Source: Owenia fusiformis (taxonomy: Eukaryota > Annelida > Polychaeta > Sabellida > Oweniidae). Taken from it: DNA of 64,000 nucleotides. Below, in pieces: positions 1-13,100 of this stretch. The notes under the pieces were generated by a model. The model saw only the letters and a list, made by a program, of their open reading frames with translations, was not told the DNA's origin and searched no databases. Position 1 is the first letter of the stretch. Each line of letters starts with the position of its first letter. Position numbers and translations under genes: made by a program. The DNA lies in the NCBI GenBank assembly GCA_903813345.2, contig CAIIXF020000005.1, forward strand, positions 34,291,375-34,355,374, given 5' to 3'.

Positions 1-201
1 CTAGCATGGTGTAATTGTGCATGATAGGGGATTTACCTTTGTGAATATTTAGCACATAGCATTTTGATGGATGGAATTTATAATATATACCTGTATATAC
101 CTGTATAATATATAAGATTATATAGTGGTCCCTGTAACAAGTCAAAATATAATTCTCAACCAGAATTACCAATTGCAAAGGGAAAATTAGTCGAAAAAGA
201 G

Positions 202-3200
202 ATGAAAATGGAGTGGAATAGCTCAACTGATCAAGTTTCTAATAAATTATTGGATGAAAAAGGTGAAAACGCTGAAACATGGAAAAGAAACCCTGGGCAA
301 AAAAATGAATTTCCAACTGAACTTTGCAGCAGTGAATATAAAGACAGTTCAGTTTCTTCTGCAAACAGGAAGGATAAAGGATATGCATGGTTGATTGTGT
401 TATGGTCCTTTATGGTCCATGTCTTCATAGCTGGAATTGTCTACACAATTGGAGTGACATTTGTCATATTTCTAGATACATTTAAAGCCTCTAAGGGAGT
501 GACAGCTTGGGTTGGAACCATTTGCAGGAGCGGTTATTCTATCACAGGTAAATCATTCTCATTACAGCACTGTGACATAAGGCTGGTTTTTTAAATGCCC
601 GCAGTGCAAGTCAATTACCTAATATTTATATGAGTTTCTCCTGGGTATCACAAAAAGTTCAATAGGCCCTGCGGAGTGAATAACATGGTCGCACATTTTC
701 TACAAAAACAACTCATCCAAGCACACTAACACAGCTTAATTCCCCTGTGACAATCTTGTTAATCACACTTGCGTTGCCTTGTCGCTGATGCACCACAGGA
801 GTTTGATTGCAATAAACCTAGTCGTCTTTTAAAAGAAGTATGTTAATTGAGGTGTTCTTGGATGAGCTGTTTTTGTTGAAAAGGTGTGACCATGTAATTT
901 GCTCCACTGGACTTGTTCTTTTTCGTGATACCAAAGGAGAAATCTAATTAAATGTTACACACAACTGACTTGTGCCACCGGCAGTTCAAAACGCAGCCTA
1001 AATACTATCAATGGATTAGTTCCAGGAGAATGCACAATTTGAGAACAGAATAAATGTTCCATGTTTTTGAATACAAAAACAAGCTTACTAGCATGCATCA
1101 ATTTTTATTTTTAGCACCAGTAGGCAGTTTGTTGACTAACAAATATGGCAGCAGGCCTGTGGTTATCTTGGGTGGTGTTATATCTGCAATTGGTCTTGGA
1201 ACAAGTGTGTTTTCAACAAATATATACCACCTGTATATCACATTTGGAATAATTACAGGTAAGGAACTGTTATTGGTTGCAAGGAAACAAGGGTTGAAAT
1301 TCAAGATATGATTTTGTTAGATGAAGTCTCACCCCTCCCTTCCCTTTGAAAATTCTTGTGACACCCATTAGTTCACTGGGTGCTTTTGGATAATACTGTC
1401 AATTTAAATCACATATCTAGCATCTTTTTTCAAAATTAAAGAGCTTTGGCGAAACAAAGTGCAATACGGATGGATGGAGTGATGGATTTTATCTCGTAGT
1501 GACGTACCAATTAGGCCACACTACTGTAGCTATTTGATTTGATTTGATTTGATAATCTTCTGTATTTCGTACTATATTTCACGAAAGTATGATATTTGAC
1601 TAGATCAACATTCATTCTAACCACATGCCAAGTCTAAGATCTTACTGACATGATTTAGATAGCGGTTAGGCAAATGTCTTATAGGCAATGAAGTTTAGAT
1701 TTTATGAATTTCGTCGAAACTTCACACATATAAGGATATACTCATGATCTATTCAAATTAGGGATCCCACGATTGCTCGATGCACCGATATAATCGCTAG
1801 AAATCACCTCCGATTCGATTAATCAATATGGATCCTCTATTTTCGATATTATCGATAATCGTTTTTCAAATCAACTTACCCGTTAAGTAAGTAAAAGACC
1901 TCTATTAAACCAAAATTGACACAGCAAAAGTCCGGGAAAAATAAAAAATTGAACATATTTTGAAGAGCTAACATGACACGCCACATATTTTCGTGATTCA
2001 AACCGAACGTGAACTTTTTAGCAATAAACAGATTTTCAATAATTTTGCGAACAATTGTGATTTTAGATGTCCTATGTGCATTTTCACACCAATAATTATA
2101 GCATTAATTATCTTAATACGTAATAAATGCGATAGGGTCCTAGACGTATCTTTATTTTAATGTTTTAAGATCTTTCGAATTTGCGATATATTTAGCGAAC
2201 AACAATCAAACATGACGTTCTAATATTTAATGAATAGCGAAACCTCGGCGAGATTTAAATCCCGTAAATTTGCTGATATTCGTTTATCCCGTGCCAGAAC
2301 GTAGAGATAGTCTTGGAACGAAATAAATATTCGTAATATGGAGAACACCATAGATCCCGGCCAGATTCTTTTGTAGTAGAATCATTTATTCTTTGAGCCT
2401 ATGATCCTGCTACAAAACAATCTGGCAACATCTGTGGAGAACACCATCCATCGCAATAATCACAACCTCTAAGGAAAGAAGTGAGGTGTGGAGGTCTTTT
2501 AAAAACCCAACATTCAATAACAACACAACTTTCTATGCTCAGAAGGGTAACTTTGAAATATTTTTTAGCGTGGGGACCAACCCCCCCCCCCCCCTCCCCC
2601 CCTATGTATACACAGACATTTACATGAATATGTGTATCGAATCGTTTGTATCAAATCGTTTTCATAATATCGAGATACGTATCGAATCGAAAACAAATGT
2701 ATCGTGGGATCCCTAATTCAAATAGACATACCTGGTAAAAATCTAACAGTGTCAAGATATAGGGACAGAAAATATTCTAGCATAGTAAGAGCATTCAATA
2801 TACAGTTAGCAAGTATAACACAGGCCTTGAGTTTATTGATTTTCTCCCTATATCATGACATGTATAAAAAATAGTTATTGATATCAATTTATCAGAATGG
2901 AGAGCATATTTTTGTCACTTCAAAAAACTTATGTAAGGGATGAATCTTCCACTCAGTGTGCACCTTTTCTAGTAACTTATAACACAGAGTTTATTCAAGC
3001 GTAGAAGAAGCGAGTAGCTCCCACAATTCTTTGGTATTGGTATCAGGGGATTCCCCTTAACTTTCCCTATATGATCCTACAAGCCTTATATGGATCTATC
3101 ACATGACATTCAAGATGGCAGACAATAGTAAGTTGAATTCCTATATGGTCCTATAAGCTTTATATGGATCGTTCACATGGAAACTATGTGACCCAATACC

Positions 3201-4824
3201 AACACTGAACTTTGAAAAATCTCGCCCCTGCTGTTGCAGATTAAACTACAGTAAAACCAGAATTCTAATTAGAATATTGCTGTTTAATAGATAAAAAATG
3301 TTATTGCAAATGATAGCAAATATGCTCATTCTTAATGCATTGGCTTAGACAAAACAAACACAAGGCTGCCTATGCCGTTAAGGCTCTGAATGAATGGACA
3401 GGGAGGTTGCCTTTGTCACTTTTTGATTTAAAATTTCAAAATTGTTATGTGTCACATTTAAATTTTCCTAGTCATATTTTGCTGGTTTCATTCATATTAA
3501 GACAATCACAACATTTGGTATAATTAATCATCTGTTATTGATATCATTTTATCAGAATGGAGAGCATATTTTTGTCACTTCAAAAAACTTATGTAAGGGA
3601 TGAATCTTCTACTCAGAATTGTCACTTGCAAGCACTCATTTGTCATATTCAGTTTTTAAATACTCCATAGTTGCATTAAGTCAAATCCTATATGAGACCA
3701 TATCATCTTATCATATACTCCATGGGGAGTTCCATATTTATGTGTGTGTGTAGTCATCATGGGGGTAAATTCCCTGGTGTATCAAGGGGCCATATACTTT
3801 TTGTAACAGGTTTGAATGGACATATGAAATAATGCTAATGCACAATCCAAGTGTCAATGATTTTACTATGTATGTTTTCTATTACATTTTTGCAGGGGGA
3901 GGCTTAGGAATAGCTCATGTTCCAGCCAATACAATTATCAATGACTATTTTGAAGCCAAGAAGACAATTGCGTTTGGAATAGCAAAAGCTGGACTTGGCA
4001 TAGGCTCATTCCTATATCCTCTACTGATTGAAGCCCTAAATGAGGAATATAGATGGCGAGGAACTATGCTTATTTTGTCAGGGATCGGATTAAATATCTG
4101 TGTATGTGGTATGCTAATGCGCCCATTTAGAACTAAAGAATTAATGATGGAGACTGACAAAAATGAAGCAGTATTCAATTTGGGAATATTGAAATCATTC
4201 AACTTTTTAATATTATGTTTCCATTTTCTAGTGTTTTATTTTGGTTTTTCAATTATTTTTACTCATTTATCAGAATATTCTCTTTTGATGGGTATTGGAG
4301 GAAGTGAAAGTGCAATGTTGTTTTCTGTACTTGGTATCACTAATATTGTTGGACTACTTTTGTTTGGAGTCATAGCACATCACCCAAAGGCAGATGCCAT
4401 GCTGCTCTACATTGGTGGTCCTATTGTGTGTGGTGTAGCAACAGTGTTACTACCTTTGCTTACACAATATGGACAATTACTTGCTTATTCTGGATTGATA
4501 GGACTTTGTAGTGCAACAGCTGAAGTACTTTCACCAACAATAATTTGTCAGATCTTAGGGCCTAATGAACTACCAAATGGTTATGGTGCAACATTGGCAT
4601 GTGCTGCATTTGGGATGTTATTAGGTGGACCTGTAGCAGGTTTCATGTATGATTCACTTCATTCATACAATGGCTCATTCTTTGTGGGTGGTGGGGCAAT
4701 TATTACAAGCGCACTTTGCATGGTTGTGCCTTATTTACGCTTGAGAAAAAAACATTCACATAGGCCCCTTGAGGCTGTTATTGAGAAACTGCAACCTCTT
4801 ATGGATGACACACTAAAGATGTAA
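202..4824 (+). CDS. SLC16/MCT-like transporter, tandem copy A (3 exons)
   Basis: Predicted 472-aa major-facilitator protein of the monocarboxylate transporter (SLC16) type, expected to move small carboxylates or related solutes across a membrane; substrate not predictable. Coding exons are 202-547, 1115-1258 and 3896-4824, all with GT-AG borders and phase 1 junctions; the 144-bp second exon is typical of MCT genes. The soluble N-terminus (about residues 1-55) precedes a DKGYAWLIV stretch in the place of the family's DGGWGW-type motif before TM1. The second hallmark, YFEAKKTIAFGIAKAG, lies at residues 181-196, followed by the long central loop and TMs 7-12 in exon 3. ATG at 202 is the first in frame before TM1. 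Intact. It is nearly identical to copy B; the main difference is four extra residues (FPTE) near residue 35. AATAAA lies 60 bp after the stop. Confidence 0.85.
1759..2715. mobile_element. hAT-like non-autonomous DNA element in intron 2 of copy A
   Basis: About 957 bp bounded by perfect 15-bp inverted repeats (TAGGGATCCCACGAT) and flanked by the direct repeat ATTCAAAT at 1751-1758 and 2716-2723. An 8-bp target duplication is characteristic of hAT transposases. No transposase frame is visible. The interior contains AT-rich sequence, a poly-C tract near 2581-2601 and TATCGAAT-type subterminal motifs. It lies within intron 2 and is spliced out. Confidence 0.85.
2875..3617. repeat. 82-bp direct repeats spaced 660 bp in intron 2 of copy A
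   Basis: A stretch of about 82 bp beginning TTATTGATATCA occurs at 2875-2956 and again at 3536-3617 with few differences. The same pair exists in copy B (about 12836-12917 and 13496-13577). The intervening 580 bp hold no recognised domain. It may be an old internal duplication or a relic of an insertion with long direct ends; its nature is unresolved. Confidence 0.6.
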
Positions 4825-4886
4825 TTTATAAACTTTATCGCATAAATCAATTTGTAATCATGGAGCAACATACATTTATATTAATT

Positions 4887-4892
4887 AATAAA
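4887..4892 (+). promoter_or_regulatory. Poly(A) signal, MCT-like copy A
   Basis: AATAAA 63 bases after the stop codon of copy A; the equivalent signal is present after copy B. Confidence 0.6.
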
Positions 4893-5256
4893 GCATAAAC
4901 AATAGACAAAAAAATCATCAATTGATGTATTCCTCAACTGAATAAAAAGAAAAACATGGACGTTTTTAATCATTGATAAATCCTAATCAAGAATTTCCTA
5001 ATCAAGCATTTTACTACAGTACTAAAACAGTCATTTAACAATATGTGAACACATAATTCATTCTTTTGAGTTGAAAAATCCCAGCAATATCCATATTTTG
5101 CCATATTTGGACCATTATCACCAGTGTAAAATTATCCTAATATCAAACTATAGAAAAACATGAGCAAATGTCCACAAATTCTGGTGATATATAGCACTTA
5201 GTTTTGAATAAGAAGAGATAGTTATATGAGTATATCGGTGTGTTGTCATTGCATCA

Positions 5257-7580
5257 AAAAGTTTTGGGACTTTGTGAAGTCGACTGGGCCAAAAATGAAA
5301 TCTGATATACCTATCGAAGTTTTGGATGAAAATGGAAACTCAGTTTTTAATAGGGACTCTGTTATCTCGCAATGGGAAGCAGAATATAAAGCATTGTATA
5401 ATCCGAAACATGATGGTTTTGATAATGAATTTTATAAGAATGTAATGTCGGAGTTTGGAATTTTAGAGCAACATGGATTATCCAATGCTGATATCAATGT
5501 TGGTATCTCATTAGAAGAAATCTCATTGGTTCTGATTAAAGCCAAAAATTTTAAGACAAAAGGTTATGATGGCTTACCAAATGAGGTCCTTAAATTTGAA
5601 AATGTTAAACTTATTTTGCATGCATTTTTTAACTTATGTTTTGAGAGTGGAAAAATCCCTAGTGTTTGGCTGAGAGCAGTTATTTTTCCAATCCCCAAAT
5701 CTGGTAATAAAGATAAGCGTGTCCCTTTAAACTACAGAGGTATAAGTATCTTATCCTGTGTGTATAAATTATATAGCAGTATCATTAATAATAGACTCAT
5801 CTCTTTTTCAGAAGAACATGATCTTTTGGTGGATGAACAAAATGGTTTTAGGAAAAAAAGATCATGTTCTGATCACATATTTACATTAAATGCTATCGTG
5901 CAAGATGCAATAAAGAATAACAATAATGTGTATGCAGGTTTTATAGATTTGCAGAAAGCTTTTGATTTAGTTAACAGGGATTTACTTTTTTACTCACTTC
6001 TTAAACATGGTGTTAATGGAAAAATGTATAATGCTATAAAGAGTATGTATATTGGAACTCTGTCTGCTGTAAAAATTAATGATATGCTGACTAACTGGTT
6101 TCCTACAAAGTCAGGAGTACGGCAAGGAGATACATTATCTCCGAGTCTTTTTGCCCTTTATATTAATGATTTGCTAAAAGAGATAAAACAGTCAAAGCTT
6201 GGCTTAAATATAGATAAAGATACTAATGTATCAGTTTTAGCATATGCTGATGATATTGTACTGCTGTCAGACTCTCCAGAAAAATTGCAGCAAATGCTAG
6301 ATATTGTAAGTAAATGGTGCTTCAAATGGAGATTGAGGACAAATATTGACAAATCAAATATTTTACACTTTAGACCCAAAAGCAATAAAGTAACTGATTT
6401 CATATTTACACTTGAGGGTAAAAGACTTAAAATTGTTAGTGATTATAAATACCTTGGGATTTTCTTCAGCGAGTTTGGAAATTTTGTTAAAACTGCCAAT
6501 ACATTGTCTGATGCTGCAAGCAGAGCCCTTGGTTCTATCATTAATCGTTGTAAGGGTGTCAGTGATATAGGTTTTAAGACATTCACAAAACTTTACAATT
6601 CTTGTGTTATCCCTGTTTTAAATTATGCTGTAGGAGTCTGGGGATATGACCAGCACATGCTTAAAGTATGTAATAATGTTCATAATAGGGCACAACGATT
6701 TTTACTTGGGGTTCATCGCTTTGCCCCTCTAGCAGGTGTTCAGGGAGAGACGGGGTATCTCCCATTAGAGATTGTACATAAGATAGAAACTATAAGATTG
6801 TGGAACAGGTTTGTAAATCTTGAAAGTGGTCGCCTTACTAAAAGAATTTTTAAATGGAGTAAAGACCGCAATAATAACTGGATGAAGGCAGTTAGAAATA
6901 TATTACAATCTGTTGAAATGGAAGCAAAATATGTAAATACTGATTTTGTTGATTTAACCCTTTTAAAAAGGGGGCTCTTAAATAATTATACTCTAGAATG
7001 GTTAAATAATGTAAAGGCAAAACCTAAATTAAGAACATATGCAACATTCAAGACAGACTTTAAAGCAGAAAAATATCTTTCACTTAATTTTACAAAATTT
7101 GAGCGGAGCCTTTCGGCTCAGTTAAGATTAGGAATTTTACCCCTGCACATAGAAACAGGGCGATTTAGAGGAGAAAAAGTTGAAAATAGAATTTGTACTT
7201 TATGTAACAATAATGAGGTTGAATCAGAGGCCCATTTCCTATTTTATTGTGAGGTATATAAGGACCTTCGAGAGAAATATTTTGGTAATTTGAATCATCA
7301 TGTACAGCCTGATGGCTTAAGAATTAAATATCTTTTTGAAAATGAGACTTGTAAAATTGTTAAATATATTAGAGAGGCATATGTAAGAAGACAGCAGCTG
7401 ATTTATAAGGATCCATGAACCTGTAACTTATATTTATATTTTGAATTTGTTATTAAATGTTATTTGAAGTGGTTAATAAGCCCAAGGTGGGCTGGGTTGT
7501 TTTACATAAACTTATTTTGTTTGACTTTGTTGTATAGACTTACCACTATAAATAAAAAATAAAAACAAACAAACAAACAA
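5257..7580 (+). mobile_element. 5'-truncated LINE (non-LTR retrotransposon) with open RT frame
   Basis: An open frame continues to a stop at 7416-7418. The inserted part begins at KFWDFVKSTGPKM, a segment typical just upstream of the RT domain, so the endonuclease end is missing. Reverse transcriptase motifs include GVRQGDTLSPSLFALYIND and the catalytic YADDIVLLS near residue 340 of the frame. A C-terminal CTLCNNN...HFLFYC zinc-knuckle-like segment follows. The tail is AAAC repeats ending at 7580. The apparent ATG at 5226 lies in host flank, not in the element. Precise insertion borders come from copies B and C, where GCATCATAATAATT is uninterrupted; at most 2 bp (CA) is duplicated. The frame is undamaged, so the insertion is probably young. 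LINE clade not assigned. Confidence 0.85.
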
Positions 7581-8446
7581 ACATAATAATTATTTTGGCA
7601 TATTATTTTGCCATGTGTATTCATGTACAATATTACTACAAACAGCAAGCCTCAATACACAAGACACTCCTTGAATATGATAACAGGGATCTATCATATG
7701 TAGGTAGTAATATTAACGGAAGTTAATTTCCTGACAAAGCTGAGGGTCACATACTTTTCGACACTTTTGAAATGGGTCATTATCTTTTATATATACTAAG
7801 TTGATACTCAGCATCTACAAAGTATTGGTGACTGTAAATTTCAACCTCAATGATGAAACTTATGACGCTACATCTGCATTCAAGAACACAACACCATTTT
7901 GACTTACCTGATGCTCAAATCTTGTGTTTATGTTTAATGAAGGACCCACGGTCCTGTGCTCACACAGTTTGGAACCTTCAGAGGAATGTATATCCTGACT
8001 TTCAAACAAAAATATTGATTTGGATTTGTAGTCTCGAACTTTGAGAAACCTAGATAGCACAGTTGTGTGACCTAGTTTGATGACCTTTGACCTTGAAAAT
8101 TTTACTAATTCAGTACATGAGAATGTTTCCTGAAAATGACTAAGTCCTACTTTTTGTCAAATTTTATAGAGTAAACACCAAAAACTGTAATTCCAAGAGC
8201 TTTGAAATCTTCAGAGGACATAAGGTGCACATACAGCAACTACTAAAAGTTGTTTAAAAGTTCTACTTCAACAAAGTGTCTAGTATTTACAGAAAATTTG
8301 ACTTTTTGACGTCAAAATCCGCAATTTCTCGGAAACCGGGCAAACTTGGGAAATGGCCATGATAGGTCAAATAGGCATTATGGATATGCATAAAATGAAT
8401 GTGGATATGACTCAATCCGAATAGCAGTTTTAATTTGTGCGGCCAA

Positions 8447-8520
8447 TGTTGACGGATGGACGGACGGATGGACCAACAGATGGACGGACGGACTTACGGA
8501 CAGACAGACGGATGCCTGGT
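8447..8520. repeat. GACGGACG-type microsatellite
   Basis: Degenerate array of GACGGATG, GACGGACG and GACAGACG units ending GGATGCCTGGTCG. A similar array occurs at 9180-9246 and a short one at 21000-21030, each following a diverged AT-rich block, as if part of one dispersed element family. Confidence 0.6.
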
Positions 8521-8754
8521 CGATCCCATAGGCCCACCAAAATGGATTTGACAGCATTCTTTAACAAGATAATAAAATGTTCATTTCACAAAAACAAATT
8601 AAACTTCATAATGATTCACAAGTTCATCTAAAATGTTTTCATTTCTCAAAACGTTCATGATTCTCGTCATTTAAGATAAAAACTAGACAACAGCAACGCC
8701 AAAGCGTAGCAAAACCCATCGAACAGCCATGGCTGGCATTTTTACAAACGAGTA

Positions 8755-9020
8755 TACAGCAAAAATGGCAGCTATTTTTCGAAATGGCCACCCTCTACCA
8801 AAAGTGTCATAAGACAGTGTGCCATGCTTAATAGTATTCACATACCAAATATGAACAAAATCACTCCACTACTTTTCGAGTTATAGTAAAATATGGTAAA
8901 ATGGTGGCCATTTTTCAAAATGGCCACCTTCTACCAAAAGTGTGTGCCATGCTTATAGAATTCACATACCAAATATGAACAAAATCAAACCACTACTTTT
9001 CGAGTTACAGCAAAAATCGT
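8755..9020. repeat. Two-unit degenerate tandem repeat, about 130 bp
   Basis: Two successive copies share ACCAAAAGTGT, GTGCCATGCTTA, TTCACATACCAAATATGAAC and CTACTTTTCGAGTTA in the same order, separated by about 130 bp. Each starts with a GGCCATTTTTCAAAATGGCC-like palindrome. Confidence 0.65.
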
Positions 9021-9179
9021 AAAATAATGAGTAAAGGCCGCCATTTTTCAAGATGGCTGCCATGTGCTTCTTAAATATCTACATTTCTAGCTTTATAAAT
9101 ATATAATTATATAATTACCTCCATAGGGTATATGTGTACAAAATATTAACAAAATCAGGCCAACGGTATTTGAGTTATT

Positions 9180-9246
9180 GCCTGGACGGATGGACGGACG
9201 TACGTACAGATGTACGGACAGACATACGGACAGATGGACGGAGGCG
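9180..9246. repeat. GACGGACG-type microsatellite
   Basis: Array of GACGGATG, GACGGACG and ACGGACAGAC units directly after TTTGAGTTATTGCCTG. Same type as 8447-8520. Confidence 0.6.
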
Positions 9247-10186
9247 TTCCCCTTTATCCCTCTGAACTTTGTTCGATGGGATAAAAAACAGCGGAACTGT
9301 GATAGCATCCTCCGATCACAGAGCTTCAAAATCCAGAATATATTCTTTCTTTTCCCCCTGCGATAAGCAGTAGCATTTCCCCGATTAAGAACTCGCAATC
9401 TGATTGCGCATAATTAGATCACATGATTCAGTTTAATTGGGCGCTTCCAAATTGGTTATAGCAGGTGGAAGAAGGAGGTACGGATTCTGGATACCTGCTT
9501 AGGAGGATGCTGTGATAGAGAACAGAATGTTTTATTTTTTATTTTCAATACAAAGAAAGAACAAATAGGTTTTTCAGCGTTGGTTGTTTTTTGTTGCAAG
9601 GTATTAAAATTTAAAAAAAAATTTTATGTTAGAGCCTACAGCACAATGGATATATTGTTATTTCAATTTGGTCTTTTTGGAATTTCATTTCATTGTGTTT
9701 CATTTCATTAATACAATACTATTTGCAAGTATTCAGTAAGTAACTGTAAGTTCACGAGTTCATTATAATAGCAAATAAAAATTCTTTTGATTTTGAATCT
9801 TTTCAAAAATCAACTAAAAGGGAATTGCATGTTTCAGAATTCAACATATCTGTGAATAAACTCTAAAGAATGATTTGTATGTATGACAAATACAAAGATT
9901 GCTTTTATGTTAAAAAATGGAACGCAAAATATGATTCAAATGTACAGTCCGAAATTTACAAAAACCAAATTCATTCAAATCATCAAAACAAAAACATAAT
10001 AGCACAGGAGTCTTGGTCAATGACTACAGGAGGTCATATCAGTTTTTATGATGTCACACTTTGGCAGCTGTACCTTTTCTGTATACCTGTATAATATTTA
10101 AGATTGTATAGTGGTCCCTGTAACAATTCAAAATATAATTATCAACCAGAATTACCAATTGTAAAGGGAAAATTAGTCAAAAAGAG

Positions 10187-13100
10187 ATGAAACTGGAGTG
10201 GAATAGCTCAACTGATCAAGTTTCTAATAAATTATTGGATGAAAAAGGTGAAAACGCTGAAACATGGAAAAGAAACCCTGGGCAAAAAAATGAACTTTGC
10301 AGCAGTGAATACAAAGTCATTTCAGTTTCTTCTGCAAACGAGAAGGATGAAGGGTATGCATGGTTGATTGTGTTATGCTCCTTTATGATCCATGTCTTCA
10401 TAGCTGGAATTGCCTACACAATTGGAGTGACATTTGTCATATTTCTAGATACATTTAAAGCCTCTAAGGGAGTGACAGCTTGGGTTGGAACCATTAGCAG
10501 GAGCAGTTATTCTATCACAGGTAAATCATTCTCATTACAGCACTGAGACATAAGGCTGGTTTTTGAATGCCCGCAGTGCAAGTCAATTACCTAATATTTA
10601 TATGAGTTTCTCCTGGGTATCACAAAAAGTTCAATAGGCCCTGCACAGCGAAAAACATAGTCACACGTTTTCAACAAAAACAGTTCATCCAAGCACACTT
10701 ACACCGCTTAATTCCCCTGTGACAATCTTGTCAATCATACTTTCGTTGCCTTATCACTGATGCACCACAGGAGTTCTATTGCAATAAACCAAGGCGTCTT
10801 TCAAAAGAAGTATGTGAATTTAGGTGCACTTGGATGAGCTGTATTTGTTGAAAAGGTGTGACAATGTAATTTGCTCCATTGGACTTGTTCTTTTTCGTGA
10901 TCCCAAAGGAGAAATCTCATTAAATATTACACAACTGACTTGCGCCATGGGCAAATCAAAACGCAGCCTAAATACTATCAATGAATTAGTTCCAGGAGAA
11001 CGCACAATATGAGAACAGAATAAATTTTCTATGTTTTTGAGTACAGAAACAAGTTTACTAGCATGCATCCATTTTTATTTTTAGCACCAGTAGGCAGTAT
11101 ATTGACTAACAAATATGGCAGCAGGCCTGTGGTAATCTTGGGTGGTGTTATATTTGCAATTGGTCTTGGAACAAGTGTGTTTTCAACTAATATATACCAC
11201 CTGTATATCACATTTGGAATAATTACAGGTAAGGAACTGTGATTGGTTGCAAGGAAAACAAGGGTTGAAATTCAAGATATGATTCTGTTAGATGTAGTCT
11301 CACCCCTCCCTTCCCTTTGAAAATTCTTGTGACACCCATTAGTTCACTGGGTGCTTTTGGATAATACTGTCAATTTAAATCACATATTTAGCATCTTTTT
11401 TCAAAATTAAAGAGCTTTGGCGAAACAAAGTGCAATACGGATGGATGGAGTGATGGATTTTATCTCGTAGTGACGTACCAATTAGGCCATACTACTGTAG
11501 CTATTTGATTTGATTTGATTTGATAATCTTCTGTATTTCGTACTATATTTCACGAAAGTATGATATTTGACTAGATCAACATTCATTCTAACCACATGCC
11601 AAGTCTAAGATCTTACTGACATGATTTAGATAGCGGTAAGGCAAATGTCTTATAGGCAATGAAGTTTAGATTTTATGAATTTCGTCGAAACTTCACACAT
11701 ATAAGGATATACTCATGATCTATTCAAATTAGGGATCCCACGATTGCTCGATGCACCGATATAATCACTAGAAATCACCTCCGATTCGATTAATCGATAT
11801 GGATCCTCTATTTTCGATATTATCGATAATCATTTTTCAAATCAACTTACCTGTTAAGTAAGTAAAAGACCTCTATTAAACCAAAATTGACACAGCAAAA
11901 GTCCGGGAAAAATTAAAAATTGAACATATTTTGAAGAGCTAACATGACACGCCACATATTTTCGTGATTCAAACCGAACGTGAACTTTTTAGCAATAAAC
12001 GGATTTTCAATAATTTTGCGAACAATTGTGATTGTAGATGTCCTATGTGCATTTTCACACCAATAATTATAGCATTAATTATCTTAATACGTAATAAATG
12101 CGATAGGGTCCTAGACGTATCTTTATTTTAATGTTTTAAGATCTTTCGAATTTGCGATATATTTAGCGAACGACAATCAAACATGACGTTCGAATATTTA
12201 ATGAATAGCGAAACCTCGGCGAGATTTAAATCCCATAAATTTGCTGATATTCATTTATCCCGTGCCAGAACGTAGAGATAGTCTTGGAACGAAATAAATA
12301 TTCGTAATATGGAGAACACCATAGATCCCGGCCAGATTCTTTTGTAGTAGAATCATTTATTCTTTGAGCCTATGATCCTGCTACAAAACAATCTGGCAAC
12401 ATCTGTGGAGAACACCATCCATCGCAATAATCACAACCTCTAAGGAAAGTAGTGAGGTGTGGAGGTCTTTTAAAAACCCAACATTCAATAACAACACAAC
12501 TTTCTATGCTCAGAAGGGTAACTTTGAAATATTTTTTAGCGTGGGGACCAACCCCCCCCTCCCCCCTATGTATACACAGACATTTACATGAATATGTGTA
12601 TCGAATCGTTTGTATCGAATCGTTTTCATAATATCGAGATACGTATCGAATCGAAAACAAATGTATCGTGGGATCCCTAATTCAAATAGACATACCTGGT
12701 AAAAATCTAACAGTGTCAAGATATAGGGACAGAAAATATTCTAGCATAGTAAGAGCATTCAATATACAGTTAGCAAGTATAACACAGGCCTTGAGTTTAT
12801 TGATTTTCTCCCTATATCATGACATGTATAAATAGTTATTGATATCAATTTATCAGAATGGAGAGCATATTTTTGTCACTTCAAAAAACTTATGTAAGGG
12901 ATGAATCTTCCACTCAGTGTGCACCTTTTCTAGTTACTTATAACACAGAGTTTATTCAAGCGTAGAAGAAGCGAGTAGCTCCCACAATTCTTTGGTATTG
13001 GTATCAGGGGATTCCCCTTAACTTTCCCTATATGATCCTACAAGCCTTATATGGATCTATCACATGACATTCAAGATGGCAGACAATAGTAAGTTGAATT

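Larger units (their letters stand above)
94..7916. repeat. Segmental duplication, copy A
   Basis: Sequence from about 94 to 7916 is colinear with 10085-15306 and, for its last part, with 15311-16067. It covers the whole MCT-like gene, both introns and the 3' flank. The only large difference is the LINE at 5257-7580, present in A alone. Homology to C stops at a shared CTTACCTGATGCT, taken as the duplication boundary. Confidence 0.85.
7917..10084. other. Spacer between MCT-like copies; repeat-rich, no gene
   Basis: No convincing exon on either strand. Contains two GACGGACG-type arrays (8447-8520 and 9180-9246) and a 130-bp degenerate tandem pair (about 8755-9020) with alternating GCCATTTTTCAAAATGGCC palindromes. 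The region 8070-8090 holds TGACCTTTGACCT. These resemble dispersed repeats rather than a gene. Confidence 0.6.

Noticed and set aside
2577-2601. Poly-C tract considered as a functional G-quadruplex
   Set aside because: It lies inside the hAT-like element, differs in length in copy B, and has no positional link to a gene signal.
3335-3523. 62-codon frame conserved in both MCT-like copies (also 13296-13484)
   Set aside because: It lies in intron 2, and its conservation is no higher than that of the surrounding duplicated intron.
5226-5256. ATG at 5226 as the true start of the LINE protein
   Set aside because: The same bases exist in copies B and C without the LINE, so they are host flank joined in frame by chance.
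9093-9398. 101-codon frame rich in Ser/Val/His/Leu repeats
   Set aside because: Its repeats come from the GACGGACG microsatellite read on the other strand; no domain.
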